From a virus, in IMG/VR virus record IMGVR_UViG_3300028920_000001, positions 250,001 through 314,000 of that record: a stretch of DNA of 64,000 nt; one strand, given 5' to 3'. Position numbers and translations under genes: made by a program. This document shows, in pieces, positions 49,465 to 57,559 of this stretch. Every line of letters starts with the position of its first letter. Position 1 is the first letter of the stretch. The notes under the pieces were generated by a model, which saw only the letters and a program-made list of their open reading frames with translations, was not told the DNA's origin and searched no databases.

Positions 49465-52224
49465 ATGGCCTTCAAGCGTAAAGCAAATGCTATAGTTTCA
49501 AAATCTGACATCCATTTCGAAGAATGGATGGATGAAATTCGTAAAAATAATGAAGGGGCCGTTCCTAAGGATTACGTAGGACGAGTTGCTAAAGACGTTC
49601 TTCGTAAATGTGACCCGAATAAATATTTACTGTCTCATGCCACTATAGTCGCATCAGTTGATGTGTATGCCCCTCAGGGCGTCAAGACTGGCAAGATGAC
49701 AGATAATCGGGGAATGGAAATTGAGGTTAAGTGGCCTGAATATCGAATTAAGCCTGAATGTCAAGAATTGATCAATAATAATGGAGATGCTTGGGAAAGA
49801 TCTTTACTGTTATCGACATATCGGACCTTTATTGGGGCTCCGAACTATTTAGAGCATATACAAATCCCAGAATTATCCAAGGGATTTATTGTTGATGCGA
49901 TTGCTCGAGACCTTGGTAATACTTGTTATATTGATATTCTGGTTGGTACTGATCGCAAACATAATGTACTTATTCAGGATATTTTATCTAACAAGTTAAA
50001 TGCGATGAGTATGGGGTGCTTTGTTGCTGGTACTAAAGTTACTTTAGCAGATGGCTCCATGATTTCTATTGAAGATATTAGACCTGACATGCATGTTTTC
50101 TCTCAAAAGGGGAATGCTTGTCGAGTAAAGAATTTACAAATCCGAGAAAATCGATGGGGGATGTGTGAAATTAAGACAACTGGTCATTTTAAGTTGTCTT
50201 GCACTGATAATCATAAATGGTATGCAGTTCCTAGAGAAGAGGTTGAATATCGATCTACTTATAGGAAGAATCAAGTTCCGATAAATAAAGACTATGGATT
50301 TGAATATCGTGAAGCTGGTGATTTGAAAGTTGGTGATATAGTCGCTTTCCCGATTCCTCAAAAGGTTGTTGAGACTGATATATCAGAATCTGATGCTAGG
50401 TTAATCGGTATTTTTGCTGCTGATGGGTGGAAGTTTGAAAATACTCATGATTCTACTATTGGTTTAGGTTTTTGTTTGAATAGATTTGAATCTCAAACGA
50501 TTAATGACGTTGTTAATAAGATAGAACAAATCATGTGGTTGTCTGGGGAAAACCGGATGACTGCAAATGGGCATTCTTGTAATCGTTCGGTTAATTCTTC
50601 GATTCGGAGAAATGCTTGTTATTTAACATCAACTAGTCGTAAAGCTAGAAATCTGATTGATGAATTTGTGCATGGCAGAACAGCCAAGACTAAGATTTTT
50701 GATGAAGCGGTTTTGTGCTGGCCTAAGAATTTACAAAAGGCTCTTTTATCAGGTTATGTTGATGGGGATGGATCGGTTTCAACGGCTAAAAGGAAAACTA
50801 AGAATCTTCATATTAGTAGCAGAAATCCTGATTTGATTAATCAACTGAGGTTAATTGCAGCCCGTTGTGGATTGATTACTACTATAAGCAAAGCGAAAAG
50901 AAAAGGTACTAAATTAGTTCCCGGTGGAGCTGGGGTTGACTATCAGCTTCGATTTATGAATAATGGTGTTAATCAAATCAATGCTAATAAACTAAATGAT
51001 ATTGAAATTAAAGAAAGTCTAGTTGGTTTAAATAAACGATGGATCACTGATAAATATATTTATACTACTGTTGAATCAATTCGAAGATTTGATTATGATG
51101 GATTTGTATATGATATGGAGGTTGAGGGAGACCATTCATATACAGTGAATGGTATCGGGGTGTCTAATTGTGTGTCGTTATTTACGATTTGCACCCATTG
51201 TGGCAATGTAGCTATTGATGATACTCAATTTTGTAGTCATGTTGCATATGATGGAAAGAACTCTGAATTTATCGATGAGAATGGCCAGAAGCATCGACTA
51301 GCAGAATTGATTGGTCACACTACAGTTCCTAATAGTAATCAATTTATCGAGGCTTCTTGGGTTCGAGCTCCAGCATTTTCTGGTGCCCAGCGTAGGAATG
51401 TGTTAAACGCTGAGATGCCAACTATCGCTACTAAGATTGAAGCTGCCGGTAAGATTTATGAAATTAAGTGCAGCCAGGATGAATTGGAAGGTATTTTAAG
51501 AGCCGCGTCGATTGATCCGAAGTTAAATGTGTTGCATACAGCCCAAGATGAAGAGGATGATGCAGCCGGATCTGCTTTAGATGAGCTTATGGGTGGTGGG
51601 GACGAAGAAGCAAAGCCGGAAGATAAAGATGAAGAGGTTAAAGCTGAGGCTGAAAAAGATAAAGCTGAAGCTGAAACTGAAGGTGGGGAAGAAACTCCGG
51701 CAGAACCGGCTAAGCCCAAGATTGATAAATTGGTAGAAAAAGCTCAGGAACAGCTATTACAGACGATTGTTAATGATTTGAGTGAACGTTTAGCTCCTAA
51801 ACCTGAAGATGTTGGGGTTGCAATTCCCGGTATTGAGGAAGCTAGTTATAATGATAATCTAGTTCGAGCATCTCAATTTGATAAGAGGCTCCAATCTATA
51901 TTTAAGGATTATCCCAAGATTGTCAAATGGGCATCTCGGGTTAATAGATTGATTCATCTCGGTGGTCGAGATGCTATCAAGAGAGCAGGATATACTCCTT
52001 CAGATCTGATAGTTTTTTCATGGATAAATGATACTGTTAGATCTAAGGTTTATCCACCGGGTCTATATAAACTTGCCATGAAGATTGGTCCAATCAATTC
52101 TTTCCCTAGCGAAACTTCTTATTTCGCTGCGTGTCAAATTGATTTGAACCGTCCTCTGGTCCCTGGCGAGAAGAGATTCCTTCGGCAGAAGGGTCGAATC
52201 GCGTCGCTGTCCACCAAATTTTAA
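49465..52224 (+). CDS. prohead-protease-like protein carrying an intein
   Basis: The extein (535 aa without the intein) resembles head maturation proteases of large phages. A-P-N-Y-L-E-H131 would carry the catalytic His, and I-L-V-G-T-D-R-K-H is followed by A-M-S182-M-G, the catalytic Ser context. After the intein come C-V-S-L-F-T-I-C-T-H-C-G and F-C-S-H, a Cys/His site. An acidic linker (residues ~690-750) and a helical end follow, which may act as fused scaffold. The intein is at residues 185-568. The role is to cut scaffold and target peptides in the prohead (family knowledge); the family call is by eye. Confidence 0.6.
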   Translation: MAFKRKANAIVSKSDIHFEEWMDEIRKNNEGAVPKDYVGRVAKDVLRKCDPNKYLLSHATIVASVDVYAPQGVKTGKMTDNRGMEIEVKWPEYRIKPECQELINNNGDAWERSLLLSTYRTFIGAPNYLEHIQIPELSKGFIVDAIARDLGNTCYIDILVGTDRKHNVLIQDILSNKLNAMSMGCFVAGTKVTLADGSMISIEDIRPDMHVFSQKGNACRVKNLQIRENRWGMCEIKTTGHFKLSCTDNHKWYAVPREEVEYRSTYRKNQVPINKDYGFEYREAGDLKVGDIVAFPIPQKVVETDISESDARLIGIFAADGWKFENTHDSTIGLGFCLNRFESQTINDVVNKIEQIMWLSGENRMTANGHSCNRSVNSSIRRNACYLTSTSRKARNLIDEFVHGRTAKTKIFDEAVLCWPKNLQKALLSGYVDGDGSVSTAKRKTKNLHISSRNPDLINQLRLIAARCGLITTISKAKRKGTKLVPGGAGVDYQLRFMNNGVNQINANKLNDIEIKESLVGLNKRWITDKYIYTTVESIRRFDYDGFVYDMEVEGDHSYTVNGIGVSNCVSLFTICTHCGNVAIDDTQFCSHVAYDGKNSEFIDENGQKHRLAELIGHTTVPNSNQFIEASWVRAPAFSGAQRRNVLNAEMPTIATKIEAAGKIYEIKCSQDELEGILRAASIDPKLNVLHTAQDEEDDAAGSALDELMGGGDEEAKPEDKDEEVKAEAEKDKAEAETEGGEETPAEPAKPKIDKLVEKAQEQLLQTIVNDLSERLAPKPEDVGVAIPGIEEASYNDNLVRASQFDKRLQSIFKDYPKIVKWASRVNRLIHLGGRDAIKRAGYTPSDLIVFSWINDTVRSKVYPPGLYKLAMKIGPINSFPSETSYFAACQIDLNRPLVPGEKRFLRQKGRIASLSTKF
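50017..51168 (+). mobile_element. intein with LAGLIDADG endonuclease, 384 aa
   Basis: Splice junctions: Cys185 opens with C-F-V-A-G-T-K-V-T-L-A-D-G (block A), block B is C-T-D-N-H-K-W-Y, and the end is V-Y-D-M-E-V-E-G-D-H-S-Y-T-V-N-G-I-G-V-S-N followed by Cys +1. The penultimate residue is Ser where His is usual. Two endonuclease helices are present: A-R-L-I-G-I-F-A-A-D-G-W and A-L-L-S-G-Y-V-D-G-D-G. It is inserted straight after the S-M-G motif of the host protein. Confidence 0.92.
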
Positions 52225-52266
52225 GGCATTGATAAGCGGATATCCTAATAGGAGGCATTTGTAACA

Positions 52267-53535
52267 ATGACTCGTCGTCGAAGCACTTGGCAGCAGCCGA
52301 AACCCACTTCTCATCAGGCAGCCACAAGTCGTAAAGCAGAAGATATTTACGACATGAATCAGGAGCATCCGCAACCCTCCGCAACGGAGTATGAGAGCGG
52401 AAGCCCCGATAGTTGGGCTGAAACTCCTACCACCAATAAGAACGTGGAAGGTGATTACGATGGTGATCACGTGAAGCGTAATGAGGTTGGCTTAGGTGAA
52501 CTCCGGGATGATACCTGGAGTCACAAAGATGCCGATCGGTGGAATGGTGGCGGCAAATATGACAATCAGGGTAAGTTAGCGGCCAAAAAGGCTTCGTTAG
52601 CTGAGCGGATTGCTCATGCCACGCTTCGAACCGATAATAAGGATCTGGTCACTCAGCAGGCGGCAGATTTAATGAATCTGCCAATTAAGGTCCTGGCTGC
52701 TACCGCTGAGCGGATGAATAAGGTATCCCCGGATGCCTTGGACAAAGAGCGGAAGTATCGTCGGGCTTTGGCTTGCTGCAAGCTGAGCGCCAACATTCTC
52801 GGTGAGACGGCCACTGAGGAGCAAGTTGAGCGGTTAGCACAGACCATCATGACGATCGATGATCCTACTCTCAAGTCGATTTTGAAGATATCGGCTGAGG
52901 TTCGGACAGCCGAGTGCAATTGTCCTCCTGGTGAGTGCACTTGTGACGACAAGACTGCTGGTGAGTTAAAGCCTCCGATGGGAGAAGGTGAAGAAGAATC
53001 CGAAGAGGAGACTGCAGCTGCTAAGTGCATGGGTGCTGACGACGAGAAGAAGCTCGAGGAAATGCTTCCTGAGCAAAGAGAAGAGACAGGATGTCTGGTT
53101 CCGGTCGCACCTGCTCCAGCACCTGCTTTGACCGAGATGTTTGAAGAGGCTCCGGCCCCAGCCGCACCGGTCATGTCTCCTCCAGTTCCGGCGGGACCTG
53201 TTGCCCCCGCGACTGCTACTGATTCTCCGGAAATCACTTTCGATGATGAATCGGACATCACCTTTGATGAGCCGGAGGAGCCTTCCGCCATGACTGCTAC
53301 TGATCAGCAGGAATTGTCGGCTCTCTTTGATGATGACGAAGAGGTTCAGGCCCAGCGTCAAATTCAGGCATCTGAGCAAGAGCAGAAAGCTCGTGAGCTC
53401 GGTAACTATGGTCCACACCCGGCTGCACGTACTGCCTCTGATGGTGCCAAGAAGCTTGGTGCTGTGACTCGCACTGCGTCCAATAAGGATGAAGACGAAC
53501 TTGCGGCTCTTTGGGCCGGAAACGAACTCGCATAA
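52267..53535 (+). CDS. acidic scaffold-like or internal head protein, 422 aa
   Basis: Rich in Glu, Ala and Pro. The middle has helices (S-L-A-E-R-I-A-H-A-T-L-R) and a Cys group (C-N-C-P-P-G-E-C-T-C) with Pro/Ala spacers (V-A-P-A-P-A-P-A). The C-terminus ends L-W-A-G-N-E-L-A. AGGAGGC precedes the ATG. Being just upstream of the capsid genes and strongly acidic, it suits a scaffold, cleaved by the protease encoded before it. This is inferred from context. Confidence 0.5.
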   Translation: MTRRRSTWQQPKPTSHQAATSRKAEDIYDMNQEHPQPSATEYESGSPDSWAETPTTNKNVEGDYDGDHVKRNEVGLGELRDDTWSHKDADRWNGGGKYDNQGKLAAKKASLAERIAHATLRTDNKDLVTQQAADLMNLPIKVLAATAERMNKVSPDALDKERKYRRALACCKLSANILGETATEEQVERLAQTIMTIDDPTLKSILKISAEVRTAECNCPPGECTCDDKTAGELKPPMGEGEEESEEETAAAKCMGADDEKKLEEMLPEQREETGCLVPVAPAPAPALTEMFEEAPAPAAPVMSPPVPAGPVAPATATDSPEITFDDESDITFDEPEEPSAMTATDQQELSALFDDDEEVQAQRQIQASEQEQKARELGNYGPHPAARTASDGAKKLGAVTRTASNKDEDELAALWAGNELA

Positions 53536-53633
53536 TGACTACGGTTCTACCTAACGGGGAACCACCACAAATACCAGAGCAAATATATAAACTGGGTTCA
53601 GTAACCGGAGGTTTTGGGTCAGATTTGATTTGA
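53535..53633 (+). CDS. very small coupled ORF, 32 aa
   Basis: The ATG at 53535 overlaps the preceding TAA (TAATG), and the frame runs 32 codons to TGA 53633 (MTTVLPNGEPPQ...). The coupling and clean frame argue that it may be translated. It occupies the leader of the decoration and capsid genes, so it might be a leader peptide. The rest of the gap to 53748 holds small hairpins (TCTC/GAGA near 53688) but nothing decisive. Confidence 0.4.
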   Translation: MTTVLPNGEPPQIPEQIYKLGSVTGGFGSDLI

Positions 53634-53748
53634 TGATATTGGAAGGAGAGACGATTTCGCGGTTCGCCGGACTTGAAATTATCTCCTGAAGAGATTCGAA
53701 GAATACAGATTTGATTCTAAACTCAACGAAACTGGAGAATTATTAATC

Positions 53749-54423
53749 ATGGGATCCATCGGCGGACAGAGCTCGGGTGACTTTACGCTCACCCAGGGTG
53801 CGCTGCGTATCCTGTACTCGGTCATTAAGGGAGACACCATTCCCGATTTGGCTGAGGACGCGTTCACGCAGAACAACCCAAATGTCATAACGACCGCCAT
53901 TGCTGTCTCAACCACTCTTCCCACGAATGTGAAGAAGGGCGTGTTGGGTGGCTCGGTGGCGTTTGTTCGCCCGGACATCGGTGAGAATACCGTCGGTGGC
54001 GCGGTCCAAGTTGCTGCGGCTTATGTCGCAAAGACCCGCCCTCTCGGTTTGTTCCTCAATGATGCTCTGGGTAACGCAAATGAAAACACCCCCGGTGTGG
54101 GGTCTGGCAAGGGACCGTTCCTTCGCGGTGGCGCAGCTGGCGTGAAGATCTACGAGACCCAACTGCAAACCACGGTCAGTGGTGGTGCGGTTGGTGATCC
54201 GATCACTTACGCGGTGGGCGATCGCCTTTATGCCAGTGTCAACGGCCTGCTTACGAACGTGTGGCAGGATTCGTACGAGACGCAGTGGATTACGACAGCT
54301 ACCACCGGTTCCGGTGTTGCTGGCGCCGCCATTGAGCCGGACGTCACCTGCATGGGTGTGGTCCTTTCACCTCCAGATTCTGCTTCGGCAGAGATCTTCT
54401 TCGAAGTTGCTTTCCTCCCGTGA
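53749..54423 (+). CDS. probable capsid decoration/structural protein, 224 aa
   Basis: Glycine-, Ala- and Thr-rich, strand-heavy protein (T-T-A-I-A-V-S-T-T-L-P, G-D-R-L-Y-A-S-V-N-G-L-L) with few charges. Codon use is strongly shifted to G/C-ending codons, as in the capsid gene 34 bases downstream, which marks it as made in large amounts. Head decoration is the best fit. Confidence 0.6.
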   Translation: MGSIGGQSSGDFTLTQGALRILYSVIKGDTIPDLAEDAFTQNNPNVITTAIAVSTTLPTNVKKGVLGGSVAFVRPDIGENTVGGAVQVAAAYVAKTRPLGLFLNDALGNANENTPGVGSGKGPFLRGGAAGVKIYETQLQTTVSGGAVGDPITYAVGDRLYASVNGLLTNVWQDSYETQWITTATTGSGVAGAAIEPDVTCMGVVLSPPDSASAEIFFEVAFLP

Positions 54424-54456
54424 GGGCGCTAGAAGGAATGAAAGGGCAAATTAGTC

Positions 54457-55350
54457 ATGGCTAACCCTTACGGCGTTCAGGTTGTTGACAACACGATCAA
54501 GGAGAGGATCGCTGAGAAGTGGATCAGCACGTCTCCTGGTCGCAAGCGCATTGCCGCTTCAATGATCCAACCGCTCCGCGAGCGGAGGGATTACTCATCT
54601 GTTGGACGTAAGACCTTCTTGGTCGAGCAGATTCCTGATGGAGCTCTCGCGATTTACGACAAGGATCCGGACGTTACGGCGTACGTGATCGGTGAAGAGG
54701 GTAACAGCATCACGGCCGTAATGAAGCCGCGTCGCGTTATCTTCCCGTTGTTCGAGATTGCGGCTCTCCCCAAGGCTCCTCTGACTCAGATCAAGGAGCG
54801 TCGGTACGACCTGCTCAAGCGTATGCAGGACCTCGGTAAGGCTCAGGTCCAGGCTGCTGAGGACGATCGCGTTTTCAGCATCATGGATGCGATTGCCATT
54901 AACGGGTTCGATTCGCTTGCGGGTCAGACCAACCCGGATATTCCGGTGGTGGCGCCGATTTCGCCGGCCATCCTTGCGGATGCGTTCGCCGAGATCGAGT
55001 TCCACGATCTGCGTGTTGCTCGCGTTTACATGAACGCGAAGGATTACGCAGACATCCGGAAGTTCGGCCGCGACGTGCTCGACATCGAGAGTCAGGCCGT
55101 CCTGTGGAAGACTGGAATGATGGCTACTGGTTGGAACGCCCAGTTCATCGTTTCCCGTCTCGTGCCGCAGGGTGTGGTCTACTGTTGCTGTGAGCCCGAG
55201 ATGTTCGGACGGATTCCGGTTCGTACCGAGCTCACGGTTCTGAGCGCGGATAACCCTGAGGAACGTACCATTGGTTTCTCGATGTTCGAGAATCTGGGCA
55301 TCGGCGCCTATAATCCTAGGGGTCTGGTGCGCCTCATTGTGACGCGGTAA
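54457..55350 (+). CDS. major capsid protein
   Basis: 297 residues with an HK97-like order: an N-terminal helix (I-K-E-R-I-A-E-K-W-I), a long E-loop-like section (D-Y-S-S-V-G-R-K-T-F-L-V-E-Q-I-P-D-G-A), a spine-type helix (L-L-K-R-M-Q-D-L-G-K-A-Q-V-Q-A-A-E-D) and the P/A-domain end (R-T-I-G-F-S-M-F-E-N-L-G-I-G). Codon use is the most G/C-biased of the window. A terminator hairpin follows its stop. The short length suggests that any scaffold domain is a separate gene. Confidence 0.75.
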   Translation: MANPYGVQVVDNTIKERIAEKWISTSPGRKRIAASMIQPLRERRDYSSVGRKTFLVEQIPDGALAIYDKDPDVTAYVIGEEGNSITAVMKPRRVIFPLFEIAALPKAPLTQIKERRYDLLKRMQDLGKAQVQAAEDDRVFSIMDAIAINGFDSLAGQTNPDIPVVAPISPAILADAFAEIEFHDLRVARVYMNAKDYADIRKFGRDVLDIESQAVLWKTGMMATGWNAQFIVSRLVPQGVVYCCCEPEMFGRIPVRTELTVLSADNPEERTIGFSMFENLGIGAYNPRGLVRLIVTR

Positions 55351-55368
55351 CGCACTTCCAACGTCCTT

Positions 55369-55406
55369 TTCGGCCCGGTTGGCTATTTCAGGCCTTCCGG
55401 GCCGAA
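55369..55406 (+). terminator. hairpin terminator after the capsid gene
   Basis: TTCGGCCCGG (55369-55378) pairs perfectly with CCGGGCCGAA (55397-55406), leaving an 18-base loop. It starts 19 bases after the capsid stop. The following bases lack a long T run, so termination may be partial or Rho-like. Confidence 0.6.
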
Positions 55407-55445
55407 GAGTGTTTGGGAATGTAAAGAAAAGCCGTAAGAAAATAC

Positions 55446-55475
55446 TTGACTTTTGTTATTAATGTTTGTTATACT
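55446..55475 (+). promoter_or_regulatory. sigma-70-like promoter with a flanking direct repeat
   Basis: TTGACT (55446-55451), 18 bases, TATACT (55470-55475). A 14-bp direct repeat, TTATTAATGTTTGT, occurs at 55456-55469 and 55475-55488, one copy in the spacer and one just past the -10, as expected of a repressor or activator site. It would initiate the leader-motif operon downstream of the capsid terminator. Confidence 0.6.
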
Positions 55476-55480
55476 TATTA

Positions 55481-55630
55481 ATGTTTGTGATTGAAGAAAC
55501 TAAAATATGCTATCAATGCGGAGGTGAATTTCCGATATCTGTAGATGAGATTGATCCGGAAACTCAGACATCTACGGCTGAGCATATGGAACAAGGTGAT
55601 GACATTTTATCTATGATTCAAGAAGCCTAA
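55481..55630 (+). CDS. small CxxC protein, 49 aa
   Basis: Begins M-F-V-I-E-E-T-K-I-C-Y-Q-C-G-G-E-F with a single C-x-x-C, then an acidic helical end. The ATG is only six bases after the -10 element, so the mRNA could be leaderless; GTG 55487 is an alternative start. The first gene after the promoter. A dimeric zinc site or redox role is possible. Confidence 0.5.
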   Translation: MFVIEETKICYQCGGEFPISVDEIDPETQTSTAEHMEQGDDILSMIQEA

Positions 55631-55722
55631 CTTTGGAATTTTTTCATATTGTATAATTCGTTGTGTATACCCCTGGGTAAAATTAGTCCCTCAAGATGCT
55701 TGGTCGAAGCACTAGGCTTTGA

Positions 55723-55751
55723 ATCCTCCATTTAATTAGATTTCGGAGGAT
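55723..55751 (+). promoter_or_regulatory. hairpin covering the ribosome site of the next gene
   Basis: ATCCTCC (55723-55729) pairs perfectly with GGAGGAT (55745-55751) across a 15-base loop. GGAGG is the ribosome site for ATG 55757. Upstream in the same gap, TACCC/GGGTA and GCTT/AAGC form further small hairpins, so the 5' leader (55631-55756) looks structured. Confidence 0.5.
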
Positions 55752-55756
55752 CTATC

Positions 55757-56302
55757 ATGAAAGTTGGGGAATTAATTTCTGAGCTTCAAAAATTTGATTC
55801 TGAAGCTGAAGTAGGTTGTGGTCTTTCCAAGCTTTCAGGATGGGCTCAGAAAATTGATGATGTTTTAATGTCTGAAGAGGGCATTGTTTTTATTAATATG
55901 GGGCGTGAAACTATTGGTGAAAATGAATTAACGCTTGCGTCTACCAAAGTAAATCTTTCTAAAATTGCTTCGAGAATTGCCGCTGTTGAAGGATTGGAAG
56001 ATCCTTGGACTGATATTTCAGAAGAAGTTAAGCGGATTCTTGAAAGTAAAGGCGCAGATCTTGAAGAAGATCAACGTGCTGCAGAACAATTTGTTGATCT
56101 AATTTTGAATTATGCTGATATGAGTCTTGGTCCTCATTCTTCAGAGGATATGGCCCCCATTGAAGCATTTGAGGCCGGGCTGCGTATGAAGCAGCCTGTG
56201 TATCATACAGTAGATCCATTTAATCCTGAAGATGAGCATTATTATTTTGAGGAAGCTTCCAAGGATGCATTTTTAAGGGCTCTTCAGGGAGAAGCTGAGT
56301 GA
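55757..56302 (+). CDS. protein with internal leader motif, 181 aa
   Basis: The first ~64 residues form a small domain (V-G-E-L-I-S-E-L-Q-K-F-D-S-E-A-E-V). They are followed by V-N-L-S-K-I-A-S-R-I-A-A-V-E at ~65-78, the leader motif found at the N-terminus of the next six proteins, and then an acidic helical domain (E-E-V-K-R-I-L-E-S-K-G-A). This looks like a fusion of a small gene with a leader-motif gene. Its TGA overlaps the next ATG (TGATG). Confidence 0.6.
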   Translation: MKVGELISELQKFDSEAEVGCGLSKLSGWAQKIDDVLMSEEGIVFINMGRETIGENELTLASTKVNLSKIASRIAAVEGLEDPWTDISEEVKRILESKGADLEEDQRAAEQFVDLILNYADMSLGPHSSEDMAPIEAFEAGLRMKQPVYHTVDPFNPEDEHYYFEEASKDAFLRALQGEAE

Positions 56303-56619
56303 TGAATCTCTCCAAGATTGCCTCGAGAATCGCTGCGGCTAATACTGCATACCGAGTTATTACTGATGAGCCGGTAGGCATTACTATCGGATTTGAACCT
56401 AAAGGTTTTGAATATGATGAATTTCAAATTCAATCTGATGATGGTGGAGATAATGTTTATATTCAAGAAGATGGAGAAACTTTAATCATTTCTAAGGACC
56501 CTAATCTTAATGGTGAATTTCCTGAACCTGATTTATTAATCTGGCGCACTCCAGATGAATTTAAGAGTTGGATTGCAGAGATGGATGAAGAGGAAGAGAT
56601 GGATGAAAAGGAAGAATAA
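56302..56619 (+). CDS. leader-motif protein 1, 105 aa
   Basis: Starts M-N-L-S-K-I-A-S-R-I-A-A-A-N, then an acidic strand-rich domain (P-V-G-I-T-I-G-F-E-P, E-T-L-I-I-S-K-D-P) and a Glu/Asp tail. Coupled through TGATG to the gene before and TAATG to the gene after. The mature domain resembles none of its leader-bearing neighbours. Confidence 0.6.
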   Translation: MNLSKIASRIAAANTAYRVITDEPVGITIGFEPKGFEYDEFQIQSDDGGDNVYIQEDGETLIISKDPNLNGEFPEPDLLIWRTPDEFKSWIAEMDEEEEMDEKEE

Positions 56620-57305
56620 TGAATCTTTTTAGGATTGCCTCTCGAATAGCCAATATTACTAATTTTAAATCATTTAAATATGATATTGGTGATGAACGAG
56701 CTTTTGGACGGTTAGAATTTGAAGCTGATACCCCTAAGGGTGCTCTTAAGTATGAAGCTAACATAAATACTGATGGTGAGATGGAAGACGAAAAAGCAAT
56801 TTTAGACGGCGAACCTGTTGAATTGGATTTGGGTATTAATCTTCCTCATTATTATAAAATTGACCCTGAGTTTTGGACTTACACGGAGGAAGAGGCGGAA
56901 GAACATAGGGAAGAACAGCCTTCGGATGAAGAAGCTAAACAAATTGTGACCGAAGCTATAGATTATTGGATTAGCTCAGGGGCTGAGACTGGTAAGCCCT
57001 ATCAAGAAGGGGATGAACCTAGGTTGCCTCATAAAGTTTCTGAATCACAAATGAATGCTTGGAATGAGATGAGGAGTCAAATCAATAAAGCTCTTAGATC
57101 TGTTCAAAAGGATGATATCGAAAGTGGAATTGAGTCGCTGGAGGCGGCTAAAGAAAAAGCTTCATCGAATATGATTAAAAAAATTGATCAAGCGATTGAG
57201 ATGGTAAAATCAGATTCTGAAAAATCAAAAGCAGTGATATATAATTTATGGAATCGAGGAGTTGGTGGTTCCATTACAGATTGGATTTCTGAATCTATCG
57301 TATAA
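56619..57305 (+). CDS. leader-motif protein 2, 228 aa
   Basis: Starts M-N-L-F-R-I-A-S-R-I-A-N-I-T. The rest is an acidic protein with a strand-rich front (G-A-L-K-Y-E-A-N-I-N-T-D-G-E) and a helical end (N-K-A-L-R-S-V-Q-K-D-D-I-E-S-G-I-E). The largest family member in the cluster. Coupled by TAATG. Confidence 0.6.
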   Translation: MNLFRIASRIANITNFKSFKYDIGDERAFGRLEFEADTPKGALKYEANINTDGEMEDEKAILDGEPVELDLGINLPHYYKIDPEFWTYTEEEAEEHREEQPSDEEAKQIVTEAIDYWISSGAETGKPYQEGDEPRLPHKVSESQMNAWNEMRSQINKALRSVQKDDIESGIESLEAAKEKASSNMIKKIDQAIEMVKSDSEKSKAVIYNLWNRGVGGSITDWISESIV

Positions 57306-57316
57306 TTGGAGGAATG

Positions 57317-57559
57317 ATGGACTTTAATAGAATCGCTTCTCGAGTTGCTGCCAATACCAATCAATGGCTTTGGATTAGTGAGTCATGGGAAGGTGGTAGA
57401 ATAATTCAAGCTGCTGATGATGGGGCAGCTTATGAAATCGCTATTCAAAGTAGAATGGATGATTCAAATCAATCTCGGGAAGAAGCGGAAGAATGGTTTG
57501 AAAAGAATGATCAATTGGTTCCAATCCTAAATTTACCTCCATTAACTGGAGCTGAGTAA
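57317..57559 (+). CDS. leader-motif protein 3, 80 aa
   Basis: Starts M-D-F-N-R-I-A-S-R-V-A-A-N-T, then a short domain (W-L-W-I-S-E-S-W-E-G-G-R-I-I-Q). GGAGG stands four bases before ATG 57317; ATG 57314 is too close to it. Its TAA overlaps the next ATG. Confidence 0.6.
   Translation: MDFNRIASRVAANTNQWLWISESWEGGRIIQAADDGAAYEIAIQSRMDDSNQSREEAEEWFEKNDQLVPILNLPPLTGAE

Noticed and set aside
52653-53291. Long minus-strand open frame of 212 codons opposite the scaffold-like gene
   Set aside because: It is Ser/Gly/Ala low-complexity and mirrors the Glu/Pro-rich codons of the plus-strand gene, which has a good ribosome site and context.
53908-54454. Several alternative frames inside the decoration-protein gene
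   Set aside because: They arise because G/C-ending codon use removes stops in other frames; none has a ribosome site or conserved-looking protein.
55631-55756. Possible tRNA from the TTTGAATCC stretch
   Set aside because: No acceptor or anticodon arms can be paired around it; the sequence fits a leader with ribosome-site pairing. No tRNA was found elsewhere by eye.
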